Counted from the stretch's first letter, positions 1 through 8,271 are shown. The stretch: 23,859 bases of DNA from Methanobacterium sp. PtaU1.Bin097 (GCA_002067325.1 MVQY01000131.1:1-23859), one strand, 5' to 3'. Notes: generated by a model from the sequence alone, not told the origin. Numbers and translations: made by a program.

Positions 1-459
1 GCAGTTAACTTCAACTGGACACCAACCACCACCGGTTCACACACCCTGAAGGTGATGGTCGATGCCCTTAAACAGGTTACTGAGTCTGATGAAAACAACA
101 ACCAGCTGAACAAAACAGTTACCGTAGAAAAACAAAAAGCAGACCTGATCATCAGCAGCTTTACCCTTCCAAACAACCCTAAACTTAAAAAAACCTACCA
201 ATTAAAGGCAGTTATAAAAAACAATGGCCTGGTAAATGCAGGGACCTTCACCACAAAATTCTATGATGGTTCCACTTTACTGGGAAGTTTTACCACCAAA
301 AGTTTAGCTGTGGGAAAATCCACCAGCTTCACACTGAACTGGACACCAAAAGTTACCGGAAGTCACAAGCTTAAAATGGTTGTTGACACCGCGAAACAGG
401 TGGATGAGTCCAATGAAAACAACAACCAGTTGACCAAAAATGCCATAATCAAAAAAGGC
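1..459 (+). repeat. Tandem CARDB repeats at the N-terminal side of the anchored CobN-like protein
   Basis: Two copies of an Ig-like CARDB (cell-adhesion-related bacterial/archaeal) unit are visible, the first cut by the window edge. The period is 324 bases (108 codons): NWTP is encoded at 13-24 and again at 337-348. Each unit ends in a near-identical ESDENNNQL / ESNENNNQL stretch. CARDB units are typical of surface proteins of methanogens, which supports an extracytoplasmic location. The number of units upstream of the window is unknown. Confidence 0.85.
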
Positions 460-3400
460 ATAACTGTTTTCATGGTAAGTGACTCGTCGGGTATCAATGT
501 ACTGAACACAGCAGCTAAGGATATACTGAAAGAAATGGGAGACAAGGTTGACATCGTACTGCGTAATGGACGCCAGATAGAAGCCATGAGTGTAGATGAA
601 CTCAGGTCTTACCTAGAGGCCTGTGACATTTTCATGGGAAACTGGATAACCACCGATGGTGCCGCTATATTTTCCAAGGTTTTAAGTAAATACCCGGAAG
701 TGGCCAACAAGAAAAATGGTCTTTTCCTGGTTCTGGAACCCCCGGTTTCAACCACTGGTTCTAGTATATCTTTGATAAAATATTCCAATTTCAAAGGGGA
801 TAAAATCCTGAATGGCTTCACTGATGCAAAGTTGCTGGATTACTATCAAAACACTTTACGAGGAACAACTTACACTAACGCTACAAATTACCTTAACTCA
901 GTGAATTTCCCTACTGTCTTCGAAACAGGAACCCTGTATAAGATTTTACAGGACAAGGATAACCAGAAAAACCAGATACTCTGGGCCCTTAACCTGACCG
1001 GTTTTGATGTGACCTATAAAAAACCCACATTCACATCGGAAAGTAAGGAATACGGGATATACAGATACCGCTGGTACACTTTAAATGATTACAAGAAAGC
1101 CTACGTCAAAAGTAACCGGCAGGGCACCGTGGGATTAATAGAAAGTACCATGTACATAACTTCACAGAAACTCCAGACCTACTACGCCATCGTAGACTCC
1201 CTGGAAGCAAAGAACCTTAACGTCTTACCAGTCTTTGCTGCAGGAGCAACCCCCAATCAACTGCAAATAATGGTGGAAACCTTCACCAGCGCCCCTAATT
1301 TCGACAGTTTCATTGCAAACCCCTCTAAATACAAAGTGTATGTGGATTCCATTGTGGAAATGACCGCATACGGAGTAGGAGGTTCAGAATTTGGTAATGT
1401 AACTAAGTTCTTCTCTGCATTGAACGTGCCTGTTGTAAGGGCCATACACTCCGACGTTATGACCAATGAAGAATGGGAACTGGCTAACACCGGACTTCCC
1501 ACTGATGATGGGAGTAAATGGTGGCACGTTGCCATACTGGAAGCACAGGGAATAATCGAATACAGTTTCGTAGGTGGAACTTCGGTAAAGATAGACCCGG
1601 ATACTGGAGCTCAAATAGAGGGATACACCCCACAGACAGAAAACATAGAATTCATGAACAAGCGAATAGCATCCTGGGTTAACCTGCAGAACATGAAAAA
1701 CTCGGATAAACTGATCTCCCTGATATACTACAATTACCCACCCGGAAAAAACAACGTGGGATCCAGTTACCTGGACACCATAACCAGCATCTACAACCTG
1801 CTTAAAATCCTGAAAAATGCAGGTTACACCGTTAAAAATCTACCGGCAAGTGAGGATGACCTCCTGGATATGATTATCGGAGATCAAGAGAAAGGCATAC
1901 TACCCCTTGGTATCAACGTGGCTAACTGGGCTCAAGGAGAACTGGATAAACTGGCCAGTAACCCGAACATCATACTATATCCAGTTAGCCAGTACAACAA
2001 ATGGTTTTCCAAACTGGATAAAATGACCCAGTTACAGGTGACAGAAGGACCGGTGGCTTATATTGGAGAGATATGTAAACAGGCAGTGAAGCTCAAGTAC
2101 ACCACAGAGATGGCTACAAAGATAGATAACTGGTATGCTTCAGTTATAGCACTCGTTCCCGACGATAAATACAGTAAGGCAAATCCCATACTGAAGAACA
2201 TCGCCAACAGTCTAAAGAATTACATCAAATCAGGTAAATCAGCAGACTACGATTCCTATCTCAAGTACAAAAACCAGTTTTTCAAACTGAACATCAGTGG
2301 AATGAACGGATGGGGAAAAGCACCCGGAAACGTCATGGTGGTAAAGAAGAACGGCATCGATTACTTCGTGATACCGGGTATAAAATTCGGCAACGTGTTC
2401 ATCGGCCCAGAACCACAGAGGGGATGGGAAGGTAACATAAACGCACTGTACCATAGCACTGCAGTTGCCCCTCCACACCAGTACCTGGCCTACTTCGCCT
2501 ATCTACAGGAACAGGGCACCGATGCCATGGTTTACCTGGGAAGGCATGCCACACACGAATGGCTGCCTGGAAAAGAACTGGTTCTTTCACCCAAGGACCT
2601 GCCCAGTGTTATGGTAGGTACCGTACCCCAGGTATACTTCTACATCACAGACGGTCTGGCTGAAGGATTACAGGCTAAAAGAAGGGGTTATGCAGTAATA
2701 ATAAGCCACTTAACTCCTCCAATGACCTTCACCAGCCTCTACGGAGATCTGGGAAACCTGGCAACCCTGGTTGATGATTATGACAGTGCTACCAGTGCAG
2801 AGAGAACGAATATAATAAAGCAGATCAAGTCCATCATACAAAAAAACCACTATGATGTGGGAGTCAACACAGCTAAAGTGAAGGATGCTGTTTTAATCGA
2901 AGCACTGGATGACTATCTGGAAGATTTACAGGGAACGCTCTATCCTTATGGTTTGCATGCCATAGGACAGAAATGGAGTGCTGAACAGATCGCTCTGCTT
3001 GTAACCTCCATACTCTCGGTGGAATTTGAAGTGGGAAATTCAACTGAGTACACCACCCTCCACGATGAAATAGCCCAAATACTGTACAAGAAGAGCTATA
3101 GCAAATTATCCGTCATTCAAAAGGAGAATGTACAGCTTAAATGCATCGATGTGGTTAAAAAACTGATAAGTAAGGATGTAGACACGGTGGCTAAATCACT
3201 CACCTCTAAACCGAGCACTAAACTTAAGTACGCCCTTAAAATGGCGAAATATTATATTTCGGCCATTAATCAGAGTGTAAAAAATGAGGTGAGCAGTTTC
3301 CTCAACGCTCTAAATGGAGGATTTGTAGTGCCGGGTCCTGGTGGAGATCCAGTGGCCTATCCAGCTGTTCTACCCACAGGGACCAATTTCTTCGATGACC

Positions 3401-5127
3401 AGGCCTCAGAGCTACCCACCAAAGCAGCTGCTGAATACGGGAAAATACTGACCTTACTGCTCCTGGAAGATATCACACAGAACACTGAAAAAATCGCCAT
3501 GGGTATCTGGTGTGTGGAAACAGCACGAGATCAGGGTGCACTGGTTTCCGTAGTTTTACACCTACTGGGAATGTACCCTGAATGGTCAGATTCACCCAGT
3601 GCCGGTGTGGGCGGACAAAAACTCAAAGAAATGCCCGTTTACATTCCACTGGATGACTTGGTAAGGCCTGATGGCTGGGTTAATAAGAGGATAGACGTGG
3701 TGGTAATCACCAGTGGTCTCTTCCGTGATCTCTACAGTAGACAGGCCCAGTTATTAGACAACGCCTTCAGAGTTGCTCTGGCCAGGTCTTACTACACCAT
3801 CATCAACGACCCCACTTTGAAGAAGAAATACGGAAGTAAACTCACCGCCGCTCTCAACCCCATAATGAAAGGCATAGGATACTATGGTGCGGGATATGAA
3901 TCTTTAAGTCAAAACTACGTGGCTAAGCACTGGGTAGAGGATTTCGCCTACTACCTATCCGAGAAGATGTCTCCAGAACTTGCTGGGGAGATGGCCATAA
4001 CCCGGATATTCGCACCACCGGAAGGTGATTATGGTGCCGGAATTTCCAAGGCAATCTCAAACAGCTGGACCTGGGAAGACAGGATGGAACTGGGAGAATT
4101 CTTCGTGGAACGTATGGGTAACATGTACAGCCATAAGAACTGGGGTACCTCCAATCCATTGGTCTTCCAGCGTGCCTTAACCGGTATTGACACAGTCTTC
4201 ACCAGCAGGAACACCAACCTCTACGGTGTCATGGACAACGATGACTTCTTCGACTACTGGGGAGGATTATCCATGGCCCTGGAATATGTTAACGGCAAAG
4301 CACCCAACATGTATGTCCTGGACTACTCTAACCGGGCAAACCCCGACTCCATAACCATAGAAAAGTTCATTAACCGGGAGTTAATCACCCGAAGCTACAA
4401 CCCTGACTGGATTAAGGGGATGATGAATTATGGTTACGATGGTGCCCGTTACATGTCCAAATTCTTCAGCAACTTCCTCGGATGGCAGATGACACGTCCA
4501 GGTTCAATCCAAAACTGGATGTGGGATAAACTGGTGGATATTTATCTGAAGGACAGTTACAATATGGGACTTACTGAATGGCTGATGAGTGGTGATAACA
4601 ACTTTGCCCTCATCAGTATAACCGGGACTCTTCTTACAGCGGCTTATGAAGGTTACTGGACCACTGATCAGGCCACCTTGGAAATGATTACTAAAGTGTG
4701 GTCGGACGCCATCCTTAAAAGTGGTGTGGCCTGCTGTGACTGTAGCTGTGGTAACATCGCCATGATGAAATGGGCCACCCAGTACATCAATCCCGATATG
4801 CTGGCCCAGTTAGAAGCCGTGTTCTACGACGCCACCAAAAGTGAGGAATTTGCACCAAACTCAAACCCCACCCAGGGAGGACAGCAAGGACAATCAGGAG
4901 AATCAACTGGCCAGGGATCATCAGCCCAAGGCACCAGCCCGGGAGAACAAGCTTCATCCGCTTCATCTCCTGGATCAGAAGCTGGAGAGCAAAAAGCATA
5001 TGAGGTATCTGAGATGGGCCAGCAGAGCCAATCCCAGAATACAGGAATGCCCATAGCCGCCACTATTGGTGTGATCCTTCTGGTAGGTTTAGTAGCTGTT
5101 GGTTATTTCAGAGGAAGGATTAGATAG
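1..5127 (+). CDS. Membrane-anchored, extracytoplasmic CobN-like protein with CARDB repeats (5' end outside window)
   Basis: The frame is open from base 1, so the true start and presumed signal peptide lie to the left; the GTG at 52 is only an internal codon. In order: the end of one CARDB repeat and one full CARDB repeat (to about 459), a CobN/ChlH-type large chelatase domain (about 460-4840), a Gly/Ser/Gln/Glu-rich linker (about 4850-5040), and a single hydrophobic helix ending in FRGRIR (about 5041-5124). The basic tail after the helix suggests that the body faces outward. The CobN core motif is present but altered: RHATHEWLPGK at 2542-2574 keeps one His and the Glu of the usual HGTLEW.PGK. 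GGDP is kept at 3340-3351. A segment of about 85 residues (about 2047-2304) has no counterpart in the other two CobN proteins here. Just before the linker lies CCDCSC (4732-4749). Metal and tetrapyrrole specificity cannot be read from the sequence. Family assignment is firm; function is not. Confidence 0.9.
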   Translation, partial: AVNFNWTPTTTGSHTLKVMVDALKQVTESDENNNQLNKTVTVEKQKADLIISSFTLPNNPKLKKTYQLKAVIKNNGLVNAGTFTTKFYDGSTLLGSFTTKSLAVGKSTSFTLNWTPKVTGSHKLKMVVDTAKQVDESNENNNQLTKNAIIKKGITVFMVSDSSGINVLNTAAKDILKEMGDKVDIVLRNGRQIEAMSVDELRSYLEACDIFMGNWITTDGAAIFSKVLSKYPEVANKKNGLFLVLEPPVSTTGSSISLIKYSNFKGDKILNGFTDAKLLDYYQNTLRGTTYTNATNYLNSVNFPTVFETGTLYKILQDKDNQKNQILWALNLTGFDVTYKKPTFTSESKEYGIYRYRWYTLNDYKKAYVKSNRQGTVGLIESTMYITSQKLQTYYAIVDSLEAKNLNVLPVFAAGATPNQLQIMVETFTSAPNFDSFIANPSKYKVYVDSIVEMTAYGVGGSEFGNVTKFFSALNVPVVRAIHSDVMTNEEWELANTGLPTDDGSKWWHVAILEAQGIIEYSFVGGTSVKIDPDTGAQIEGYTPQTENIEFMNKRIASWVNLQNMKNSDKLISLIYYNYPPGKNNVGSSYLDTITSIYNLLKILKNAGYTVKNLPASEDDLLDMIIGDQEKGILPLGINVANWAQGELDKLASNPNIILYPVSQYNKWFSKLDKMTQLQVTEGPVAYIGEICKQAVKLKYTTEMATKIDNWYASVIALVPDDKYSKANPILKNIANSLKNYIKSGKSADYDSYLKYKNQFFKLNISGMNGWGKAPGNVMVVKKNGIDYFVIPGIKFGNVFIGPEPQRGWEGNINALYHSTAVAPPHQYLAYFAYLQEQGTDAMVYLGRHATHEWLPGKELVLSPKDLPSVMVGTVPQVYFYITDGLAEGLQAKRRGYAVIISHLTPPMTFTSLYGDLGNLATLVDDYDSATSAERTNIIKQIKSIIQKNHYDVGVNTAKVKDAVLIEALDDYLEDLQGTLYPYGLHAIGQKWSAEQIALLVTSILSVEFEVGNSTEYTTLHDEIAQILYKKSYSKLSVIQKENVQLKCIDVVKKLISKDVDTVAKSLTSKPSTKLKYALKMAKYYISAINQSVKNEVSSFLNALNGGFVVPGPGGDPVAYPAVLPTGTNFFDDQASELPTKAAAEYGKILTLLLLEDITQNTEKIAMGIWCVETARDQGALVSVVLHLLGMYPEWSDSPSAGVGGQKLKEMPVYIPLDDLVRPDGWVNKRIDVVVITSGLFRDLYSRQAQLLDNAFRVALARSYYTIINDPTLKKKYGSKLTAALNPIMKGIGYYGAGYESLSQNYVAKHWVEDFAYYLSEKMSPELAGEMAITRIFAPPEGDYGAGISKAISNSWTWEDRMELGEFFVERMGNMYSHKNWGTSNPLVFQRALTGIDTVFTSRNTNLYGVMDNDDFFDYWGGLSMALEYVNGKAPNMYVLDYSNRANPDSITIEKFINRELITRSYNPDWIKGMMNYGYDGARYMSKFFSNFLGWQMTRPGSIQNWMWDKLVDIYLKDSYNMGLTEWLMSGDNNFALISITGTLLTAAYEGYWTTDQATLEMITKVWSDAILKSGVACCDCSCGNIAMMKWATQYINPDMLAQLEAVFYDATKSEEFAPNSNPTQGGQQGQSGESTGQGSSAQGTSPGEQASSASSPGSEAGEQKAYEVSEMGQQSQSQNTGMPIAATIGVILLVGLVAVGYFRGRIR

Positions 5128-5149
5128 TCAGCTTAAAATGCAACAAAAA

Positions 5150-5178
5150 TTTTTTCCCCCTTTTTTATTTTTTTTATT
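5150..5178 (+). terminator. Poly-T terminator after the CARDB-CobN gene
   Basis: About 20 bases after the stop codon, T-runs at 5150-5155 and 5161-5175 are separated only by a C-run. Archaeal RNA polymerase terminates at oligo-T on the non-template strand without needing a hairpin, so this fits the end of the preceding transcript. Confidence 0.65.
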
Positions 5179-5273
5179 AAGAAATGGATTCTTTTTGTAT
5201 GAAAAACTCAATTATAAGTTAATTCCTATTATAAATCCCAAAAATTAGTGTTGATAATATAGTGGAAATGGGT

Positions 5274-5299
5274 AGGGCATCCAATTAGGATGCCCTTTT
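5274..5299 (+). other. Perfect 9-bp hairpin followed by a short T-run
   Basis: AGGGCATCC (5274-5282) and GGATGCCCT (5288-5296) form a perfect stem around a 5-base loop, followed by TTT. It looks like a backup terminator or the end of a small RNA. It lies about 150 bases beyond the preceding stop codon and more than 450 bases before the next start codon. No function can be assigned. Confidence 0.4.
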
Positions 5300-5404
5300 G
5301 GCATGGAAAACAAAACCGCAAATATACGGGTTTGGATGAAGGGAGGAAAAAAATGGTAAAGATTTAACTTCTTTCCCTTCTACACTTTATGTTAAGATTT
5401 ACCC

Positions 5405-5412
5405 ATATATAA
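5405..5412 (+). promoter_or_regulatory. Candidate TATA box upstream of the structured region
   Basis: TATATAAT, preceded by ACCCA, would place transcription start near 5435. A transcript from here would include the hairpins at 5527-5597 and could read into the mtrA paralog as a long leader, or be a separate small RNA. The surroundings are so AT-rich that chance is a real alternative. Confidence 0.3.
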
Positions 5413-5526
5413 TACTTTCTATATGATTTGTATTATTACTTTTCTTTTGAAATTCTTTATTTTTTAATACTTATCATGGATCTAGAAAGTTTTCTTATTT
5501 GAAACCAGGAAAAAGAGGAGGAAATT

Positions 5527-5597
5527 AAGGGATCTTTAATCAGATCCCTTCAGACACCCGTAAATCTTTCAACTAAGGAGGTTTATGAAACCGGGTG
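5527..5597 (+). other. Candidate structured RNA: 9-bp hairpin followed by a nested stem holding AAGGAGG
   Basis: AAGGGATCT (5527-5535) pairs perfectly with AGATCCCTT (5542-5550) around a 6-base loop. Directly after, CACCC (5555-5559) can pair with GGGTG (5593-5597), and inside that stem GGTTT and AAACC (5580-5592) enclose ATG. A perfect ribosome-binding sequence AAGGAGG lies at 5575-5581, where pairing could hide it. GC-containing paired segments inside very AT-rich DNA suggest selected structure. It matches no riboswitch class I recognise. Confidence 0.35.
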
Positions 5598-5653
5598 AAA
5601 TAGTATTTAATTTCAAATCTAGTTTTTATCTCTTCTACTATATAAAGTTAAAG

Positions 5654-5695
5654 TTTACTTTAATTTTTATCAAGCAAAGTAGAAAAATTTATATT
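5654..5695 (+). promoter_or_regulatory. Promoter of the mtrA paralog with shared upstream element (copy A)
   Basis: The 20 bases TTTACTTTAATTTTTATCAA at 5654-5673 are identical to 19389-19408. They are followed, without gaps, by AAAG, TAGAAAAA (BRE-like) and TTTATATT (TATA, 5688-5695). Transcription would start near 5715-5720, giving a leader of about 45-50 bases with the ribosome site AGGTGA (5755-5760) four bases before the ATG. The element sits immediately upstream of BRE/TATA, a usual position for an archaeal activator or a TFB-modulating regulator. Confidence 0.6.
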
Positions 5696-5764
5696 CCAGC
5701 AACCCTTAAGTTTAGTTGAATACTACTCCCTGAAGAAAAAAAACCAAATTTTAGAGGTGACAAG

Positions 5765-6361
5765 ATGGTAGAAAAAAAATCACCACCAGAAGGATGGCCA
5801 CTGGTAAACGGAGATTACATGATAGGTGACCCTCAAAGCCCTGTAGCTGGGGCAACACTGGCTTCCCATATCGAAAATGTACTTATAGATGCTGGGGCGG
5901 CCATTGCCGGACCCTGTAAAACTGAGAATCTGGGTGTGGAGAAGATGATGGCCAACATCATATCCAACCCCAACATACGATTCCTGATTCTCTGTGGATC
6001 AGAAGTCCAGGGACACGTCACCGGTCAGAGCATCGTAGCTCTCCATGAAAATGGTGTTGACCCGGAAAAGAGGAAGATAATCGGAGCCACTGGAGCTATT
6101 CCTTTCATAGAAAACATACCCGATGAAGCAATCGAAAGATTCCAGGTACAACTGGAGCTTATAAATATGATCGACACCGAAGATCCCGATTTAATTCAAG
6201 CAAAAGTTAAAGAGTGCATAGAAAGCGATCCAGGAGCGGTAGAAGAAGAAACCATGATCTTCGATGTGGAAGAAAGTGAAGAAACTGAAGAATACCAGGA
6301 AAAAATAGAAGAGAAACTTAAAGATTTCGTTCGTATTCTTTTAAAGAACTGTCCCACTTAA
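5765..6361 (+). CDS. mtrA: Soluble MtrA paralog (corrinoid protein lacking the membrane anchor)
   Basis: The 198-residue product follows subunit A of Na+-translocating methyl-tetrahydromethanopterin:coenzyme M methyltransferase almost throughout its cytoplasmic cobamide-binding domain, including GPCKTENLG and GSEVQGH(84)VTGQ. His84 is the residue that coordinates cobalt in characterised MtrA. True MtrA is about 240 residues and ends in a membrane helix. Here the protein ends after an acidic Glu-rich helix with no hydrophobic segment, and no other mtr genes are adjacent. It is therefore unlikely to be the subunit of the membrane complex. A cytoplasmic cobalamin carrier, a reservoir, or a partner of another methyltransferase fits better, particularly next to corrinoid uptake genes. 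The start is supported by AGGTGA at 5755-5760. It has its own promoter and a T-run at 6363-6371. The family call is firm; the role is inferred. Confidence 0.93.
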   Translation: MVEKKSPPEGWPLVNGDYMIGDPQSPVAGATLASHIENVLIDAGAAIAGPCKTENLGVEKMMANIISNPNIRFLILCGSEVQGHVTGQSIVALHENGVDPEKRKIIGATGAIPFIENIPDEAIERFQVQLELINMIDTEDPDLIQAKVKECIESDPGAVEEETMIFDVEESEETEEYQEKIEEKLKDFVRILLKNCPT

Positions 6362-6362
6362 A

Positions 6363-6376
6363 TTTTTTTTTAAATA
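6363..6376 (+). terminator. Nine-T terminator after the mtrA paralog, abutting a possible TATA box
   Basis: A run of nine T (6363-6371) begins two bases after the stop codon. Its end merges with TTTAAATA (6369-6376), which could serve as the TATA box for the chelatase/ECF operon, with transcription start near 6400 and a short leader. Termination and re-initiation at this point would separate the mtrA paralog from the operon, but read-through cannot be excluded. Confidence 0.45.
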
Positions 6377-6432
6377 GCCTCAGGCAACCTTAGACAACAA
6401 CATGAATTAATTTAAAGTAATCTGGTGATTCA

Positions 6433-8229
6433 TTGCATTATAAATCTGTTATTTTTCCTTTCACAGCCCTGGTTGGACAGGAACTCCTTAAAAAAGCCCT
6501 ATTAATAAATGCCATCGACCCATCGATTGGTGGAGTTCTTATAAAAGGAGATAAGGGCACTGGAAAATCCACTGCAGTTAGATCCCTTTCATACATTTTA
6601 CCTGAAATTCAGGTCGTTGAAGGGTGTTCCTTCAACTGTCACCCCCAGGATAGAACTCTTATGTGCCAATCCTGCCAGCAGGAATACAACGCGAATGGAA
6701 AACTTCCTTCAGTAAAAACCCACATGAAAATAGTTGACATGCCGGTATCAGCCACTGAAGATATGGTTATTGGGACTATCGATATTAAAAAAGCCATTAA
6801 AGAAGGTATTAAAGCATTAGAACCGGGTATTCTTGCCCGTGCCAATCGAAACATCCTCTACATCGATGAAGTCAATCTCCTTGATAATCATCTGGTGAAC
6901 ATACTTCTGGACAGTGCAGCTATGGGTGTTAACATAGTTGAGAGGGAGGGAATATCCCTATCCCATCCTTCCAGATTTGTACTGGTGGGAACCATGAACC
7001 CTGAAGAGGGTGGGCTGCGTCCCCAGATACTGGATCGCTTTGGGCTGTCTGTTGAAGTTAGAGCCCTGGAATCAAAGGAAGAACGCCTTAAAATTATGAA
7101 GTATAGGCGAGAATTTGACCAGAACCCCGATAACTTCGAAGAAAAATTCTTTAAAAAACAGGAAAAGCTCAAAAAAGAGATAATAACTGCCCAAAAAATT
7201 CTCCCCACCGTCGAGATACCCCTGGAAATGCTGGAGAAGATCGTGGAGATCACAGCGGGACTGGGCATCAAAACCCACCGGGCAGACATAGTATTAGAAA
7301 AGACTTCACGGGTCCTATCAGCACTGAACGGCCGAAGAAAAGTAAATTTAGATGATATAAAGGAAGCTGCTCTAATGGCACTGCCCCACAGAATTAACCA
7401 ACTCCCCTTTCAAAAAGAAGAACCCCTCACTTCAGAAACTATAGAAAACCTTCTAGAGGGTGAACCCCCAGAAGAAATCTTTAGAATAGACCGTAACCAC
7501 CAGCTGAGAAAAGATATCATCAGACAGGAAGCTGGGGGTAGTTTGCAGGGTAAAAATAGCCCTAAAGTAGTGGGTGATAGGGGGATGTATCTTAAAGCCA
7601 GGGAAAGTAATAAACCTCGAAATGTAGCGGTGGATGCCACGGTGCGTAAGGCCGCCAGAGAAAATAGAGGAAAAGGTGAATTCATGGTTCTTCCCGAGCA
7701 TGTGATGGAAAAAGTCAGGGTAAGTACAGCTGAAGCTCTTTATATCATTTTAATTGATTCTTCATCATCTATGCGTCTGGATAAAAAGATAGGGTTTGCT
7801 AAAAGTCTCTCCTGGCTTTTACTCAAGGAATCTTATGAAAAAAAGAATCGAGTGGCTTTACTTGCTTTTAGTGGTGATGAAGCAGAAGTACTGGCCCATC
7901 CTACCTCCAATTTAAACAGGATAGAAGAGTCCCTGGAAGAATTACCCACCGGAGGAAAAACACCCTTCACCCCTGCCCTTTATCAGGCTCTTAAGATGGC
8001 TGGTAAGGAAAAAAGTACTGTCCCAGTTATAATCGTCATAAGTGATGGTAGGGGCAATGTTTTCATGGAAGGGAACCTGAAAAACGATGTAAAACTACTT
8101 AACAGTATGGTCCATGATGTGAATCTTGTTTTTGTTAATGCTGAAAGCAGAGGACGTAGTATCGGCATATTAGAGGATATATCTTCTACTTTTAACTCTC
8201 CTCATTTTTATCTGGAGGAAATTATCTAA
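6433..8229 (+). CDS. Fused ChlI/ChlD-type chelatase motor subunit (AAA+ ATPase plus vWA domain)
   Basis: The 598-residue protein combines both small subunits of a class I metal chelatase. The N-terminal AAA+ module has Walker A GDKGTGKS (residues 39-46) and Walker B ILYIDE (141-146). The C-terminal von Willebrand A domain (about 435-598) has a MIDAS motif DSSSS (442-446), with TPFTP and SDG following. Four cysteines (C65, C69, C78, C81) sit after Walker A and could bind a metal. Such ATPases drive metal insertion by CobN/ChlH subunits, and a cytoplasmic CobN lies four genes downstream in the same operon, so cobalt insertion into a corrinoid is the simplest reading. Mg-chelatase activity is unlikely in a methanogen. 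The start is a TTG, chosen because GGTGA (6424-6428) precedes it by four bases and no other in-frame start is near. It is closely followed by the ECF genes. Confidence 0.93.
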   Translation: MHYKSVIFPFTALVGQELLKKALLINAIDPSIGGVLIKGDKGTGKSTAVRSLSYILPEIQVVEGCSFNCHPQDRTLMCQSCQQEYNANGKLPSVKTHMKIVDMPVSATEDMVIGTIDIKKAIKEGIKALEPGILARANRNILYIDEVNLLDNHLVNILLDSAAMGVNIVEREGISLSHPSRFVLVGTMNPEEGGLRPQILDRFGLSVEVRALESKEERLKIMKYRREFDQNPDNFEEKFFKKQEKLKKEIITAQKILPTVEIPLEMLEKIVEITAGLGIKTHRADIVLEKTSRVLSALNGRRKVNLDDIKEAALMALPHRINQLPFQKEEPLTSETIENLLEGEPPEEIFRIDRNHQLRKDIIRQEAGGSLQGKNSPKVVGDRGMYLKARESNKPRNVAVDATVRKAARENRGKGEFMVLPEHVMEKVRVSTAEALYIILIDSSSSMRLDKKIGFAKSLSWLLLKESYEKKNRVALLAFSGDEAEVLAHPTSNLNRIEESLEELPTGGKTPFTPALYQALKMAGKEKSTVPVIIVISDGRGNVFMEGNLKNDVKLLNSMVHDVNLVFVNAESRGRSIGILEDISSTFNSPHFYLEEII

Positions 8230-8271
8230 AGGTCTTAAAATTGATTCTAAATGGACGAGGAGTATGTAACT

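Larger units (their letters stand above)
5128..5764. other. 637-base AT-rich intergenic region with hairpins and promoter-like sites, no convincing gene
   Basis: This is the largest non-coding stretch of the window. It holds the poly-T terminator (5150-5178), a perfect 9-bp hairpin followed by TTT (5274-5299), a TATA-like box (about 5405-5412), a second perfect 9-bp hairpin (5527-5550), a nested stem with an AAGGAGG sequence (5555-5597), and the mtrA-paralog promoter (5654-5695). The only small reading frame with a ribosome-site-like sequence (5585-5719) runs through the promoter element and is Phe/Ile/Lys/Tyr-rich, so I do not call it. A non-coding RNA or regulated leader is possible. Confidence 0.6.

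Noticed and set aside
4841..5056. Alternative reading frames across the linker of the first CobN-like gene
   Set aside because: They are shadows produced by the repetitive Gly/Ser/Gln codons of the linker; the same happens at 23382-23567 in the third CobN-like gene.
5338..5380. GAAGGGA / TCCCTTC inverted repeat
   Set aside because: The stem is 7 bp with a loop of about 30 bases in purine- and pyrimidine-biased DNA; not distinguishable from chance.
5585..5719. 44-codon reading frame starting three bases after a perfect AAGGAGG
   Set aside because: It runs straight through the promoter element and TATA box of the mtrA paralog, has AT-rich composition typical of non-coding DNA here, and the ribosome site is too close to the ATG. 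Kept only as part of the candidate structured leader.
5765..6361. Subunit of the Na+-pumping Mtr complex
   Set aside because: No membrane helix and no neighbouring mtr genes, so a complex-bound role is not supported, although the domain match itself is clear.
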